The notes under the pieces were generated by a model. The model ran no database searches. It worked only from the letters and a program-made list of their open reading frames with translations, and was not told where the DNA came from. 64,000 nucleotides of DNA from Ardenticatenaceae bacterium (GTDB lineage: Bacteria; Chloroflexota; Anaerolineae; Promineifilales; Promineifilaceae): positions 270,039 through 334,038 of the forward strand of contig JACKBV010000002.1 of assembly GCA_020634315.1 (NCBI GenBank), written 5' to 3'. Below, one piece after another: positions 27,885-36,789 of the stretch (its first letter is position 1; the number at the start of each line of letters is the position of its first letter). The position numbers were made by a program, and so were the translations under genes.

Positions 27885-29624
27885 ATGAAACAACCCGAAA
27901 CCATCCGCGAAAACAAGTGGCAAATCGCGCCGCCCATCTCCCAACAACTGCGGCAGCAATACAGCCACCTTCACCCTACCTTACTCCAAATCCTCTACAA
28001 TCGCGGCCTCATCGAACCGGCCCACATTCAGGCTTTTTTAGACGGGCATTACCTGGAAAGTACCGACCCGTTTTTACTGCCCGACATGGACAAAGCTGTC
28101 GCCCGTATTCAGCAAGCAGTTGAACGGGAAGAGACGGTCATCGTTTATGGCGACTTTGATGCTGATGGCGTCACCTCGACGGTCTTGCTGACCCAGGCAT
28201 TGCGCGGGTTAGGGCTAAACCGCCAGCAGGCACAGCCCTACATTCCGGATCGTGTTGATGAAGGGTATGGCCTCAACATTGACGCCCTGACAACGCTGCG
28301 CCAGGAAAAAGGGGCTGACCTGGTCATCACAGTTGATTGCGGCATTCGCTCTGTGGCCGAAGTGGCGCATGCCAACTCACTTGGGCTGGATATGATTGTC
28401 ACAGACCATCACAGTCTTGGCCCCACATTGCCACCTGCATTGGCCCTTATCAATCCGAAACATCCTGCTTCGCGCTACCCGGAAACGATGCTGGCGGGGG
28501 TAGGCATTGCCTTTAAGCTGGCGCAAGCGCTGCGGCAGACGATGCCGGAGCGTGCCCAATTTGATGAAGCGGAACTGCTCGACCTGGTGGCGATTGGCAC
28601 CGTTGCCGACCTCGCGCCGCTGCTCGGCGAAAATCGCAAATTGGTGCAAGATGGCCTGGCGGTGTTAAATCAGGCAAAACGCCCTGGTGTCGCCGCTTTG
28701 GCACACGTTTCTGGGGTGCGTCCCGGCCAAATGACGGCCGAATCCATTGGGTTTGGTCTGGGGCCGCGTATCAATGCGGCTGGACGGTTGGATCATGCTT
28801 ACACGGCCGCTCGCCTGCTTGCCGTGAACAATGATCTCATGGCGAATCAGCTTGCCAATGAGTTGAACAACCTGAATAAACGACGCCAACAGCTCACGGC
28901 CGAATTAACGGCCGTTGCCGAAGCCCAAATCTCCCCCGAAGCCCCCATCCTCATCGCCGCCGACAACAGCTTCCTCTCCGGCGTGGTGGGTCTGGTTGCC
29001 AGCCGCCTCGCTGAAAAGAACTACCGCCCCGCCATCGTCATCGAGCAGGGCGAAGAAGAGAGCCGTGGCTCTTGCCGCTCCATCCCCGAATTTCACATCA
29101 CCGAAGCACTGGATGAAGTAGCCGATTTGCTGGTGCGGCATGGTGGACACGCACAAGCGGCCGGGTTTACCGTTCGCAACGAAAACCTCCCCACATTCAT
29201 CACACGCATCACCGAAATTGCCCAATCTAAATTAGCCGGGCTGGAACTCCATCCCACCATTACCATTGATGCCCAGATTCGCCTGCACGATGTCGATTGG
29301 GCACTCCATGATCACCTGGCGCAGTTGGAGCCAACCGGTTATGCCAACGCCACGCCTGTTTTCCTCAGCCGCGGGGTAGAAGTGGTGCATCATCGGCGCG
29401 TGGGCGGCGATGGCGCCCATTTGCAGCTGCGTCTGAGCAGTGGCGAAGAAACAGATGGAAGCGGTTATCGTGTCATTCCGGCAATTGCCTTCCGCCAGGG
29501 TGATTGGGCTGACTGCCTGCCGCAATATATCGACATTGTTTATACCATCGGCCTGAATGAATGGAACGGCCGTCGCAATCTACAACTGATGGTGCAAGAC
29601 ATTAAGCCCACACAGTTTGAATGA
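27885..29624 (+). CDS. recJ: Single-stranded-DNA-specific exonuclease RecJ
   Basis: The protein has 579 residues from ATG 27885 (ATG 27867 is an alternative), close to the usual length. Motifs of the DHH superfamily are intact: YGDFDADGVTST, VDCGIRS, VTDHHSLG, and the DHHA1 motif GGHAQAAGF; an OB-fold-like C-terminal domain follows. RecJ degrades single-stranded DNA 5'-to-3' in recombination and mismatch or base-excision repair. The frame is open far upstream, but that part is a shadow of the membrane-protein gene and is not included. Confidence 0.96.
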   Translation: MKQPETIRENKWQIAPPISQQLRQQYSHLHPTLLQILYNRGLIEPAHIQAFLDGHYLESTDPFLLPDMDKAVARIQQAVEREETVIVYGDFDADGVTSTVLLTQALRGLGLNRQQAQPYIPDRVDEGYGLNIDALTTLRQEKGADLVITVDCGIRSVAEVAHANSLGLDMIVTDHHSLGPTLPPALALINPKHPASRYPETMLAGVGIAFKLAQALRQTMPERAQFDEAELLDLVAIGTVADLAPLLGENRKLVQDGLAVLNQAKRPGVAALAHVSGVRPGQMTAESIGFGLGPRINAAGRLDHAYTAARLLAVNNDLMANQLANELNNLNKRRQQLTAELTAVAEAQISPEAPILIAADNSFLSGVVGLVASRLAEKNYRPAIVIEQGEEESRGSCRSIPEFHITEALDEVADLLVRHGGHAQAAGFTVRNENLPTFITRITEIAQSKLAGLELHPTITIDAQIRLHDVDWALHDHLAQLEPTGYANATPVFLSRGVEVVHHRRVGGDGAHLQLRLSSGEETDGSGYRVIPAIAFRQGDWADCLPQYIDIVYTIGLNEWNGRRNLQLMVQDIKPTQFE

Positions 29625-29727
29625 GTGCGTAACAGAACAAAAGAAATTGGGTTTCCACAAGCTGCGGGAGGCCATTTTCAGGAGAGACAACATGCGTGGT
29701 AGGCACCACGATGAATGAAAACCGTAA

Positions 29728-29746
29728 GTCGGATTGCCAATCCGAC
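29728..29746. repeat. Short REP-like palindrome before the epimerase gene
   Basis: GTCGGATT (29728-29735) and AATCCGAC (29739-29746) form a perfect 8-bp stem with a three-base loop, ending just before the ribosome-binding site of the epimerase gene. The compact GC-rich hairpin resembles REP-type elements; it could also affect translation. Confidence 0.55.
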
Positions 29747-29762
29747 CTACGAAGGAGCAACC

Positions 29763-30716
29763 ATGAAAGTATTAGTTACCGGAGCCGCCGGATTCATCGG
29801 CAGCCATCTTGCAGAAACCCTCGCCAAGCGTGGCGACGATGTTGTCGGTATTGATAATTTCAATGACATCGTTTACCCGGCGGAGCGCAAACGCCTCAGT
29901 GCGCAGCGGCTCGCTGCTTATCCCAACATCAAGCTCATTGAGACAGACATTCGTGACCGGGAGCAGATGTTTGCCATTTTTGCTGAAGAGAAATTTGATG
30001 CGGTAGCACATTTGGCGGCATTGGCCGGGGTGCGCAATGCTGTCAAGTATCCCGATTTATATGTGGAAGTGGACTTGAACGGCACGCAGAATTTGATGGA
30101 TGCGGCGCGTGCCTCAGGAGTAGGCAATTTTGTATTTGCCTCGACATCATCGGTGTATGGCAACACGACGGTGATCCCTTTTATAGAAACGGATCATTGT
30201 GATCGGCCGTTGCAGCCTTATGCCGCCGCCAAACGGGCAGCGGAAATGCTCGGCTACACGTATCATTACTTATTCGGCATGAATTTCACCGTCGTGCGCT
30301 TTTTTACGGTGTATGGGCCATACGGCCGTCCCGATATGATGGCTTATTTGCTCGCCGAAAGCGTCACCAAAGGAATACAAATCCCGCTTTATGAAGGGGG
30401 AGAGATGTATCGTGATTGGACTTTTATCAGTGATACGGTGGCTGGCGTGATTGCCGCGTTGGAACGGCCGTTAGGCTATGAAATCATCAATCTAGGGCGC
30501 GGCGAACCTGTCTTGTTGAAGGATTTTGTGGGGATGATCGAGACATTGGCCGGTGGAAAAGCAAATCTCGTCTCGCAGCCGAAACCGGCAGCCGATTTTG
30601 TGCGCAACGAGGCGGACATTAGCAAAGCACGCCGCCTATTGGACTATAATCCGCTGGTATCGGTGGAAGAGGGCATCACGAAGTTTTGGGATTGGTACAA
30701 AACTCAGGCGGGATAA
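29763..30716 (+). CDS. NAD-dependent nucleotide-sugar epimerase (UDP-glucuronate epimerase-like)
   Basis: The protein has 317 residues. The Rossmann motif GAAGFIGSH starts the protein, ASTSSVYG gives the catalytic Ser/Thr, and YAAAK the Tyr-Lys pair, so it is a short-chain extended SDR. HLAALAGVRNAVKYPDLY and RFFTVYGPYGRPDMM are typical of UDP-glucuronate 4-epimerase and related enzymes. GAAGGAG is five bases before ATG 29763. It probably makes a sugar nucleotide for cell-surface glycan. The exact substrate cannot be assigned from motifs alone. Confidence 0.9.
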   Translation: MKVLVTGAAGFIGSHLAETLAKRGDDVVGIDNFNDIVYPAERKRLSAQRLAAYPNIKLIETDIRDREQMFAIFAEEKFDAVAHLAALAGVRNAVKYPDLYVEVDLNGTQNLMDAARASGVGNFVFASTSSVYGNTTVIPFIETDHCDRPLQPYAAAKRAAEMLGYTYHYLFGMNFTVVRFFTVYGPYGRPDMMAYLLAESVTKGIQIPLYEGGEMYRDWTFISDTVAGVIAALERPLGYEIINLGRGEPVLLKDFVGMIETLAGGKANLVSQPKPAADFVRNEADISKARRLLDYNPLVSVEEGITKFWDWYKTQAG

Positions 30717-30741
30717 ACGGCCGTTTACACTATGGTATAAT
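30716..30741 (+). promoter_or_regulatory. Extended -10 promoter with AACGGCCGTT upstream, RNase D gene
   Basis: TGGTATAAT (30733-30741) is a perfect extended -10. There is no TTGACA-like -35; instead AACGGCCGTT (30716-30725) lies seven bases before the TGG. The same arrangement occurs before the RimK-like gene. Confidence 0.6.
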
Positions 30742-30795
30742 AACGCCACATTACTAACAGGTGCAGCAGTACAGCGCACCCCCTGGAGATTAATT

Positions 30796-31923
30796 GTGGG
30801 TCTGCCACCATATAAGCTAATTACAACACCTCAAGATTGGCAAACCTGTTTAGAAACCTTACAGGCAGCTCCAAGATTGGCTATTGATCTGGAAGCTAAC
30901 AGCATGTTCGCTTACCAGGAACAAGTGTGCCTGATTCAAATTTCAGTCCCCAATCATGACTACATCATCGACCCGGTCGCGCCAATTGACCTGAGCGGCC
31001 TGGGCGAAATTGTCGCCAACCCAGACGTGGGAAAGGTGCTGCACGCCGCTGAATATGATTTGCTGCTGCTGAAGCGCCAATACGATTGGCAGCTTAACAA
31101 TCTGTTTGACACGATGTGGGCGGCACGCATTTTGGGATACAAGCGGTATGGGTTGGCAAATTTGCTGCAAAAGCTTTATGACGTTAAGCTGAACAAGCGG
31201 TATCAAAAGTCTGATTGGTGTAGACGGCCGTTATCGCCAGAACAGTTAATTTACGCCCAATATGACACCCATTTCCTGCTGCAACTACGCGATGATCTCT
31301 ACGCTCAGTTGCAGCAGGCCGGGCATCTTGCCGAAGCAGCAGAAACATTTGTCCAACAAACACAGGTCAAGCTAACAAACCACGAATTTGATCCAGACAG
31401 CTTTTGGTCATTCACCGGCGTTTACGAACTGTCGGCCAGCCAACAAGCCATTTTGAAGGCGCTCAACATTTACCGCGATGAGGAGGCCAAACGGCGCAAT
31501 CAGCCCCACTTTAAGGTGTTGGGCGAACGCACGTTGGTCGAGTTGGCGAAGCGTGCGCCGCGCTCTATGCAGGAATTGGAACAGATTTATGGGATGACGG
31601 CGGGGCAAATGCAGCGATACGGCCGTTCCCTGCTCGCCATCATCCAACAAAACCGGCGTGCGGCGGCACCGCCACCGCCCAAGCGGCACAAACGCCATCC
31701 AGACATCGTCCTCAATCGCTATGAGAAGTTGCACACCTGGCGCAAACAACGCGCACAAAAACGGGGCGTGGAGTCGGATGTGATCATCAGCCGGGAAGCG
31801 CTGTGGGCCATTGCCCGCCTGGGGCCAAAAACGATGGGCGAATTGGAGCCTATCGAATCGCTGGGCGAATGGCGGCGACAAACTTATGGCGCAGAAATCC
31901 TCAACCTGTTGCAAGATATGTAA
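30796..31923 (+). CDS. rnd: RNase D-type 3'-5' exoribonuclease with HRDC domains
   Basis: The protein has 375 residues from GTG 30796, supported by GGAG seven bases upstream; no ATG fits. The DEDD-y exonuclease sites are LAIDLEANSMF, VLHAAEYDLLLL and the YAQYDTHFLLQL Tyr-X3-Asp motif. The C-terminal half carries two HRDC-like helical domains, the first around SASQQAILKALNIYRDEEA, the second after a Pro/Arg/His-rich linker. RNase D trims 3' ends of tRNA and other small RNAs. Family and length agree well. Confidence 0.93.
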   Translation: MGLPPYKLITTPQDWQTCLETLQAAPRLAIDLEANSMFAYQEQVCLIQISVPNHDYIIDPVAPIDLSGLGEIVANPDVGKVLHAAEYDLLLLKRQYDWQLNNLFDTMWAARILGYKRYGLANLLQKLYDVKLNKRYQKSDWCRRPLSPEQLIYAQYDTHFLLQLRDDLYAQLQQAGHLAEAAETFVQQTQVKLTNHEFDPDSFWSFTGVYELSASQQAILKALNIYRDEEAKRRNQPHFKVLGERTLVELAKRAPRSMQELEQIYGMTAGQMQRYGRSLLAIIQQNRRAAAPPPPKRHKRHPDIVLNRYEKLHTWRKQRAQKRGVESDVIISREALWAIARLGPKTMGELEPIESLGEWRRQTYGAEILNLLQDM

Positions 31924-31933
31924 CGCCATTGAT

Positions 31934-31975
31934 GCGATTGGTTCAATCGCGATTGAGCCAATCGCGTTAGCTTTT
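31934..31975 (+). terminator. Intrinsic terminator-like hairpin after RNase D
   Basis: A 15-bp stem with one G:T-type mismatch (31934-31948 and 31951-31965) sits 10 bases after the stop codon and is followed by GTTAGCTTTT. The tail is weaker than ideal. Confidence 0.65.
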
Positions 31976-32020
31976 ACAAAGAGAATTCATATACGCGGCA
32001 CACTATCACGAATGAAAAAC

Positions 32021-32078
32021 AACCTCCCGGAGGTTATCAATGGCAGGCTCGCCGCATGAGACGAACCTCCGGGAGGTT
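32021..32078. repeat. Pair of AACCTCC/GGAGGTT palindromes
   Basis: Two near-identical 15-base palindromes (32021-32035 and 32064-32078), differing only in the centre base, lie 28 bases apart before the beta-CASP gene. Their GGAGGTT arms look like Shine-Dalgarno cores but are too far from the start codon. They resemble a dispersed intergenic repeat or a double operator. Confidence 0.55.
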
Positions 32079-32097
32079 ATTTTCAAGGGAGACGTTT

Positions 32098-33507
32098 ATG
32101 CAAATTCAATTTCATGGAGCAGTGCGTACAGTAACTGGTTCACAACATTTGCTGACAGTAAACGGCCGTAACATCTTGCTAGATTGTGGCCTGTACCAGG
32201 GTTCGCGCCAACAAAGCTACATTCGCAATCAGGAACTGCCGTTTGATGCCAGCACCATTGACATACTCGTTCTTTCTCACGCACACATTGACCACAGCGG
32301 CAATGTTCCCAATCTGGTAAAAAGCGGATTTACGGGTGACATTGTTTGCACCTATGCCACCCGCGACTTATGCAGCATTATGCTGCGCGACAGTGCCAAA
32401 ATTCAAGAATACGACATTGAATTTCTAAATAAAAAACGAGCGAAAAAGAATCTGCCGCCTCTGGAACCAATCTATGACACGGCCGATGCCGTTGAAAGTT
32501 TGAAATATTTTATTGGCATTGGATATGAACGGCCGTATCGCCTGCTGCCCGGCGTCACCCTCACCTTTTACGATGCCGGGCATATTCTCGGCTCCGCCAT
32601 CGTTGTTCTCGACATCGAGGATGAAGAGACAGGGCAACCACAACGGCTTGTCTTTAGCGGAGATTTAGGGCGACCGGGACGGCCCATTTTGCGCGATCCC
32701 GCCTTTATAGACGAAGCCGACATTTTGCTTATAGAAAGCACCTATGGCAACCGCGTTCACGCCGAGTTAGAAGAAGCCAGCAAAAAACTAGAGCAAATCA
32801 TCAACGAAACCTTCAAGCGCGGCGGCAAAGTCATTGTCCCCGCCTTTGCTGTTGGTCGGACGCAAGAACTGGTTTACCGCCTGCACAAACTCGTTGAAGC
32901 ACGCGACATTCCGCCCACCTTGCCCGTCTACGTAGACAGCCCGCTGGCTGTGGATGCGACTGGCATTTATCGCCTGCATCCCGAAGCATATGACGAGGAA
33001 ATTGCCCATTTCATGCTGGAAAATCGTAACAGCGACCCCTTTGGCTTTGAATTGATGCGTTACACACGCAGCACAACCGAATCCAAAGAGCTGAACTTCT
33101 TGCGCGAACCGGCAATCATCATCAGCGCCAGCGGCATGGCTGAAGCAGGGCGCATTTTGCACCATCTGAAAAATAACATCGAGGATCCACGCAATACGAT
33201 TTTGATTGTAGGCTGGCAAGCACCGGACACGTTGGGCCGACGCATTGTCGAGAAAACGCCGGTTGTCAAAATTTTTGGCGAGGAGTATCAACTACGCGCC
33301 AATGTTGCCACAATCAATGGGTTTAGCGCACACGCGGACCGTAACGAATTGCTGGAATGGACGGGGCATATGCGGAAACGGCCGTTACACACATTCATCG
33401 TTCACGGCGAAGAAGAAGCCTCCCTTGCCTTTGCCAATTCCCTACGAACCGAGCAAGGGTTCGATAACGTCATCGTTCCTGAACTGGGTCAACGCTTTAC
33501 CATATAA
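32098..33507 (+). CDS. MBL-fold/beta-CASP RNA hydrolase
   Basis: The protein has 469 residues. The metallo-beta-lactamase metal motif is LSHAHIDHSGNVP, followed by DAGHILGSA and SGDLGRPGRPIL. The beta-CASP signature is visible as ASGMAEAGRILHH and the final His motif as GFSAHADRNELLEW, then FIVHGEEEA of the RMMBL tail. This is the CPSF73-like/YsgA group of RNA endo- or exonucleases. AAGGGAGA precedes ATG 32098 by about five bases. It probably processes or degrades mRNA, as other members of this family do in bacteria and archaea. Confidence 0.94.
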   Translation: MQIQFHGAVRTVTGSQHLLTVNGRNILLDCGLYQGSRQQSYIRNQELPFDASTIDILVLSHAHIDHSGNVPNLVKSGFTGDIVCTYATRDLCSIMLRDSAKIQEYDIEFLNKKRAKKNLPPLEPIYDTADAVESLKYFIGIGYERPYRLLPGVTLTFYDAGHILGSAIVVLDIEDEETGQPQRLVFSGDLGRPGRPILRDPAFIDEADILLIESTYGNRVHAELEEASKKLEQIINETFKRGGKVIVPAFAVGRTQELVYRLHKLVEARDIPPTLPVYVDSPLAVDATGIYRLHPEAYDEEIAHFMLENRNSDPFGFELMRYTRSTTESKELNFLREPAIIISASGMAEAGRILHHLKNNIEDPRNTILIVGWQAPDTLGRRIVEKTPVVKIFGEEYQLRANVATINGFSAHADRNELLEWTGHMRKRPLHTFIVHGEEEASLAFANSLRTEQGFDNVIVPELGQRFTI

Positions 33508-33517
33508 TTTGCACACA

Positions 33518-33544
33518 GGGGCAGACATTGGCATTGTCTGCCCC
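33518..33544 (+). terminator. Stem-loop after the beta-CASP gene
   Basis: A perfect 10-bp stem (GGGGCAGACA / TGTCTGCCCC) with a seven-base loop begins 11 bases after the stop. No T-run follows, so it may be a stabilising hairpin rather than a true intrinsic terminator. Confidence 0.45.
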
Positions 33545-33676
33545 GCGTACCAACATCTCAATAAATCCTAGCCCAAGAGTCCTATCCCATCACGCCAATC
33601 TTTTCGCTATACTTTTTCTTGGGGAGTCAGTGATATTGTAGTTGGCCTTCTATTTAGTCTAGATGTAGGTACGATT

Positions 33677-34048
33677 ATGCTTAAACACACGTACTATCCT
33701 GCCTCGGGTTCTTTCAACACGACAAAGTTACCCCTGGCTAATCAAAAGCAGCAATGGCAAATGGAAGAAAATACGGAAATTCAAAAACTTCGTGACTGGC
33801 TGAAACGCTTAAATGCCTGGCCAGAAGCCGGTGATCAATTTCTGGCATTAATGCCGCAATCCAGTTGGAATTCGCCGAAGCCAACGGATAATGATTACAA
33901 GCTGATGCCAGCCATCGCCAGAGACGTTGTTTCTGGCTCGGATATTGGTGCACGCTATCCGGCATTTTTCCAAAAATTGCTCGCACACCCAACCTTGCGC
34001 CACGATTTTATTGTCGAATTGCAACAGCATGTAGATTCCAATTGCTAA
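33677..34048 (+). CDS. Small hypothetical protein
   Basis: A 123-residue acidic-to-neutral protein that I do not recognise. The segment from EIQKLRDWLKRLNAWPE to FIVELQQHV looks mainly helical and might be a short regulator or partner protein. There is no signal peptide, Cys pair or HTH. A TATACT hexamer at 33608-33613 and AGG before ATG 33677 weakly support expression, and a perfect terminator follows the gene. ATG 33761 could be a shorter start. It is flanked by unrelated genes, so context gives no hint. Confidence 0.6.
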   Translation: MLKHTYYPASGSFNTTKLPLANQKQQWQMEENTEIQKLRDWLKRLNAWPEAGDQFLALMPQSSWNSPKPTDNDYKLMPAIARDVVSGSDIGARYPAFFQKLLAHPTLRHDFIVELQQHVDSNC

Positions 34049-34069
34049 CACACCACCACGACAAGATAC

Positions 34070-34107
34070 AAAAGAGCCAGCAAGAAATCTTGCTGGCTCT
34101 TTTATGT
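34070..34107. terminator. Bidirectional intrinsic terminator
   Basis: A perfect 16-bp stem (34070-34085 and 34088-34103) with A-rich and T-rich flanks lies between two converging genes. It can end transcription from both sides. Confidence 0.9.
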
Positions 34108-34206
34108 TTAATGGTAAGTGCTTTTTATCGTGAAGTCAGGTTTCTGCCATGACGTATTGCGTATCCAAGGACCCTCAAACGGTAAGCAATGCGTCATACG
34201 CAACAG

Positions 34207-35397
34207 TTAAATAACCCCTAACTCCTTGCCTACACGCCCAAAAATCTCCAGGGCTTGTTCAATATCTGAGCCGGTGTGTGCCGCAGAATTCATGACACGA
34301 ATACGCGCCTTACCTTGAGGCACGGTTGGATAGCCAATAGCCATTGCAAAAACGCCTTCCGCAAACAGGCGGCGGCTGAACTGCTGTGCCAATGGCGCCT
34401 CGCCCAACATAACTGGCACAATCGGAGTCTGGCTAAAGCCTGTGTTGAAGCCCATTTCCTGCATGCCCTGACGGAAAATGGCGGCATTGGCCCACAACCG
34501 ATCAACAAGCTCAGTGGATTCTTGCAACAGTTTTACGCCCTCGATGCATGCGGCGGTGTCGGGCACGGTCATAGCGCTGGAAAAGAGAAACGGCCGTCCC
34601 CGCTGCCGCAGCCAATCAACAATCGACTGCTTTCCGGCAACAAGACCGCCCACCACGCCAAACGCCTTACTCAGTGTCCCCACCTCAATGTCAACACGGC
34701 CGTGCAAGCCAAAATGATCCACAATCCCGCGACCACCTTCGCCCAACACACCTTCGCCGTGCGCATCATCCACCATCAAAATGATGCCGTATTCCTCTGC
34801 CACCTCGCAGATTTTATCTAATGGCGCAATATCCCCATCCATGCTAAACACGCCATCTGTCACAATCAGGCGGCGGTTATACTCAGTAGTTGCGTCAATC
34901 TGCCGACGCAAATCCTCCACATCATTATGGGCATAACGAACCGTCTGCGCCCGGCTAAGACGACAGGCGTCAATAATACTGGCGTGATTCAGCTCATCAG
35001 AAAAGATAACATCGCCACGCCCCACAATCGCCGGAATCGTGGCTAAATTGGCCGTGAAGCCGCTTTGCAGCGTAATGCAAGCTTCGGCTCGCTTAAATTC
35101 AGCCAGGCGCTTCTCCAACTCAATATGCAAAGACATGGTTCCGGCAATGGTGCGCACAGCTCCAGGGCCTATGCCATGTGAATCAATCGCCTGCTTCGCG
35201 GCATCGCGCAGACGCGCATGATTCGCCAGCCCCAAATAATTATTGGCGCAAAAGTTGAGAAGGTGTTGTCCATCAATCGTCACCCAGGCATCCATTGGCG
35301 AATCAATGGTGCGGATCATGTTAAAAAGTCCAGCCTCTTTCAGGTTGGCGAGTTCCTCGTCAATCCAGGCCGTATTGTTTGTTTTTGTTTCAATCAT
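34207..35397 (-). CDS. kbl: Glycine C-acetyltransferase (2-amino-3-ketobutyrate CoA ligase)
   Basis: The protein has 396 residues, the typical length. It is a class II PLP alpha-oxoamine synthase: FCANNYLGLANH, SGFTANLATIPAIVG, DELNHASIIDACRLS, VDDAHGEGVLGEGGRG and the PLP lysine Lys244 in GTLSKAFG. The sequence fits Kbl best (threonine to glycine via 2-amino-3-ketobutyrate), with 8-amino-7-oxononanoate synthase as the alternative. The usual partner, threonine dehydrogenase, is not adjacent, and no other biotin gene is nearby. TAGGAGAGA lies close before ATG 35397. Confidence 0.9.
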   Translation of the reverse strand: MIETKTNNTAWIDEELANLKEAGLFNMIRTIDSPMDAWVTIDGQHLLNFCANNYLGLANHARLRDAAKQAIDSHGIGPGAVRTIAGTMSLHIELEKRLAEFKRAEACITLQSGFTANLATIPAIVGRGDVIFSDELNHASIIDACRLSRAQTVRYAHNDVEDLRRQIDATTEYNRRLIVTDGVFSMDGDIAPLDKICEVAEEYGIILMVDDAHGEGVLGEGGRGIVDHFGLHGRVDIEVGTLSKAFGVVGGLVAGKQSIVDWLRQRGRPFLFSSAMTVPDTAACIEGVKLLQESTELVDRLWANAAIFRQGMQEMGFNTGFSQTPIVPVMLGEAPLAQQFSRRLFAEGVFAMAIGYPTVPQGKARIRVMNSAAHTGSDIEQALEIFGRVGKELGVI

Positions 35398-35429
35398 GTT
35401 TCTCTCCTAATCAAAATACCCCGGCCTGC

Positions 35430-36185
35430 TTACATAGCAGTGGGAAAGTGGAAAAATTGAACATCCAGGCCAAATTTTTCAGCCAGGTGCCGTCCTAAAG
35501 CCTGTACACCGACTGTCTCGGTCGCATAATGCCCGGCATAAATGACATTCATCCCATAATCTTCGGCTGCCCAATAGTTGGCATGGGATGTTTCGCCCGT
35601 TAAGAATGTATCCGCGCCCAACGATTTTGCTTCTGCCACCTGATCCGCACCAAAGCCAGACAGGATTGCCACTTGCCGCACATCCTTTGGCCCATGTGCC
35701 AAGACTCTCGCTTTCGTATCGAGTTGATCTTCAACGCGCTGTACAAATTGCGCAAGGGGTAATGGCTCAGCCAAAGCGCCTTTGACCGCCAATGGCGTTC
35801 CTTTTGGCGCACACCACCATGTCGATACAGCAACCCCTAACATTTGGGCTAACACAGCATTGTTGCCAACTTCTGGATGAGCATCCAGCGGCAAATGTGC
35901 TGCATAAAGGTGAACATTGGCTTTTAGTAACAGCCGCACGCGCTGCCCCAGTGGGCCAGCAATGCGTTCGACATTGCGCCACAAGATGCCATGATGCACT
36001 AAAAGCATGTCGGCGTTCCAGGAAACGGCCGTTTCAATAATTTGCGGCGCGACATCAACCGCTAACGCGACTCGTTGTATCTGCGTTTTGTCTGCTTCTA
36101 GCTGCAAACCTTGTGGGCCATAATCAGCAATTTCGTGTACACGCAGATAGGTATCCAAATAAGCAATCAGATCTATTAATTCCAT
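35430..36185 (-). CDS. Nif3-like dinuclear metal-centre protein
   Basis: The protein has 251 residues, normal for the short YbgI/Nif3 form. Metal-binding residues are visible in LLVHHGILW, AAHLPLDAHPEVGNN and the C-terminal YAGHYATETVG. The family forms hexameric toroids with two metals per subunit; a GTP cyclohydrolase-like or other hydrolase role has been suggested, but its job is uncertain. The gene ends about 32 bases before kbl starts, so they probably share a transcript. The upstream region is shared with the divergent HNH gene. Confidence 0.92.
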   Translation of the reverse strand: MELIDLIAYLDTYLRVHEIADYGPQGLQLEADKTQIQRVALAVDVAPQIIETAVSWNADMLLVHHGILWRNVERIAGPLGQRVRLLLKANVHLYAAHLPLDAHPEVGNNAVLAQMLGVAVSTWWCAPKGTPLAVKGALAEPLPLAQFVQRVEDQLDTKARVLAHGPKDVRQVAILSGFGADQVAEAKSLGADTFLTGETSHANYWAAEDYGMNVIYAGHYATETVGVQALGRHLAEKFGLDVQFFHFPTAM

Positions 36186-36216
36186 TGAATGTTAACCAGT
36201 TCTTAACGTTTACAGA

Positions 36217-36246
36217 TTGACGCTTTGATAATAGTCACTGTATACT
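36217..36246 (+). promoter_or_regulatory. Sigma70-type promoter placing the start at or near the HNH start codon
   Basis: TTGACG (36217-36222) and TATACT (36241-36246) are 18 bases apart. The expected transcription start is near 36253, where GTG/ATG of the HNH gene begins, so the mRNA may be leaderless. There is no Shine-Dalgarno between them. Confidence 0.65.
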
Positions 36247-36255
36247 GCTCTCGTG

Positions 36256-36777
36256 ATGGGCAAAAATGGCGTATACAGTAAGCCAGTGCTCGTTTTAAAT
36301 GCAACCTTTGAACCATTAAACGTTTGTAATATCAAGCGGGCACTCGGACTTGTACTGTCGGGTAAAGCAGAGATTATTGTAAACGGCCGTGGCTACATTC
36401 ACACCAGCACGGCTGATTATGAACTACCCTCTGTTATCCGCCTCAGCAGCATGGTTAAGCGCCCCCACCCCCGTATTGCGCTCTCCAAACGAGAAATTTT
36501 GCATCGTGACAATTACACATGTCAATATTGTGGCAAACGCACGCGCGTCATGACCATTGATCATGTCATCCCTCGCCGCCTAAACGGCCCATATACCTGG
36601 GAAAATCTAGTGGCAGCATGTCCATCATGCAATCATCATAAGGGAAGCAAAACGCCAGAAGAAGCAAATATGATGCTGAAGCGAAAACCATTCGAACCAA
36701 CAGCATCTGCCCAATATCGCTTTGGTCATCATCTCAACAGCCACCAAGAATGGCAGCAATTCATTGAAGGGTGGTAG
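36256..36777 (+). CDS. HNH endonuclease
   Basis: The protein has 173 residues. The C-terminal half is a complete HNH domain with a zinc site: CQYCGKR, then MTIDHVIPRRLNG, and CPSCNHHKGSK. The N-terminal part (PVLVLNATFEPLNVCNIKRAL) is the conserved extension of the stand-alone HNH family common in many phyla. ATG 36256 or GTG 36253 could start it; both lie at the predicted transcription start. A genomic nuclease of unknown role; no toxin or phage neighbours are seen. Confidence 0.9.
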   Translation: MGKNGVYSKPVLVLNATFEPLNVCNIKRALGLVLSGKAEIIVNGRGYIHTSTADYELPSVIRLSSMVKRPHPRIALSKREILHRDNYTCQYCGKRTRVMTIDHVIPRRLNGPYTWENLVAACPSCNHHKGSKTPEEANMMLKRKPFEPTASAQYRFGHHLNSHQEWQQFIEGW

Positions 36778-36789
36778 TCAACCTAACTG

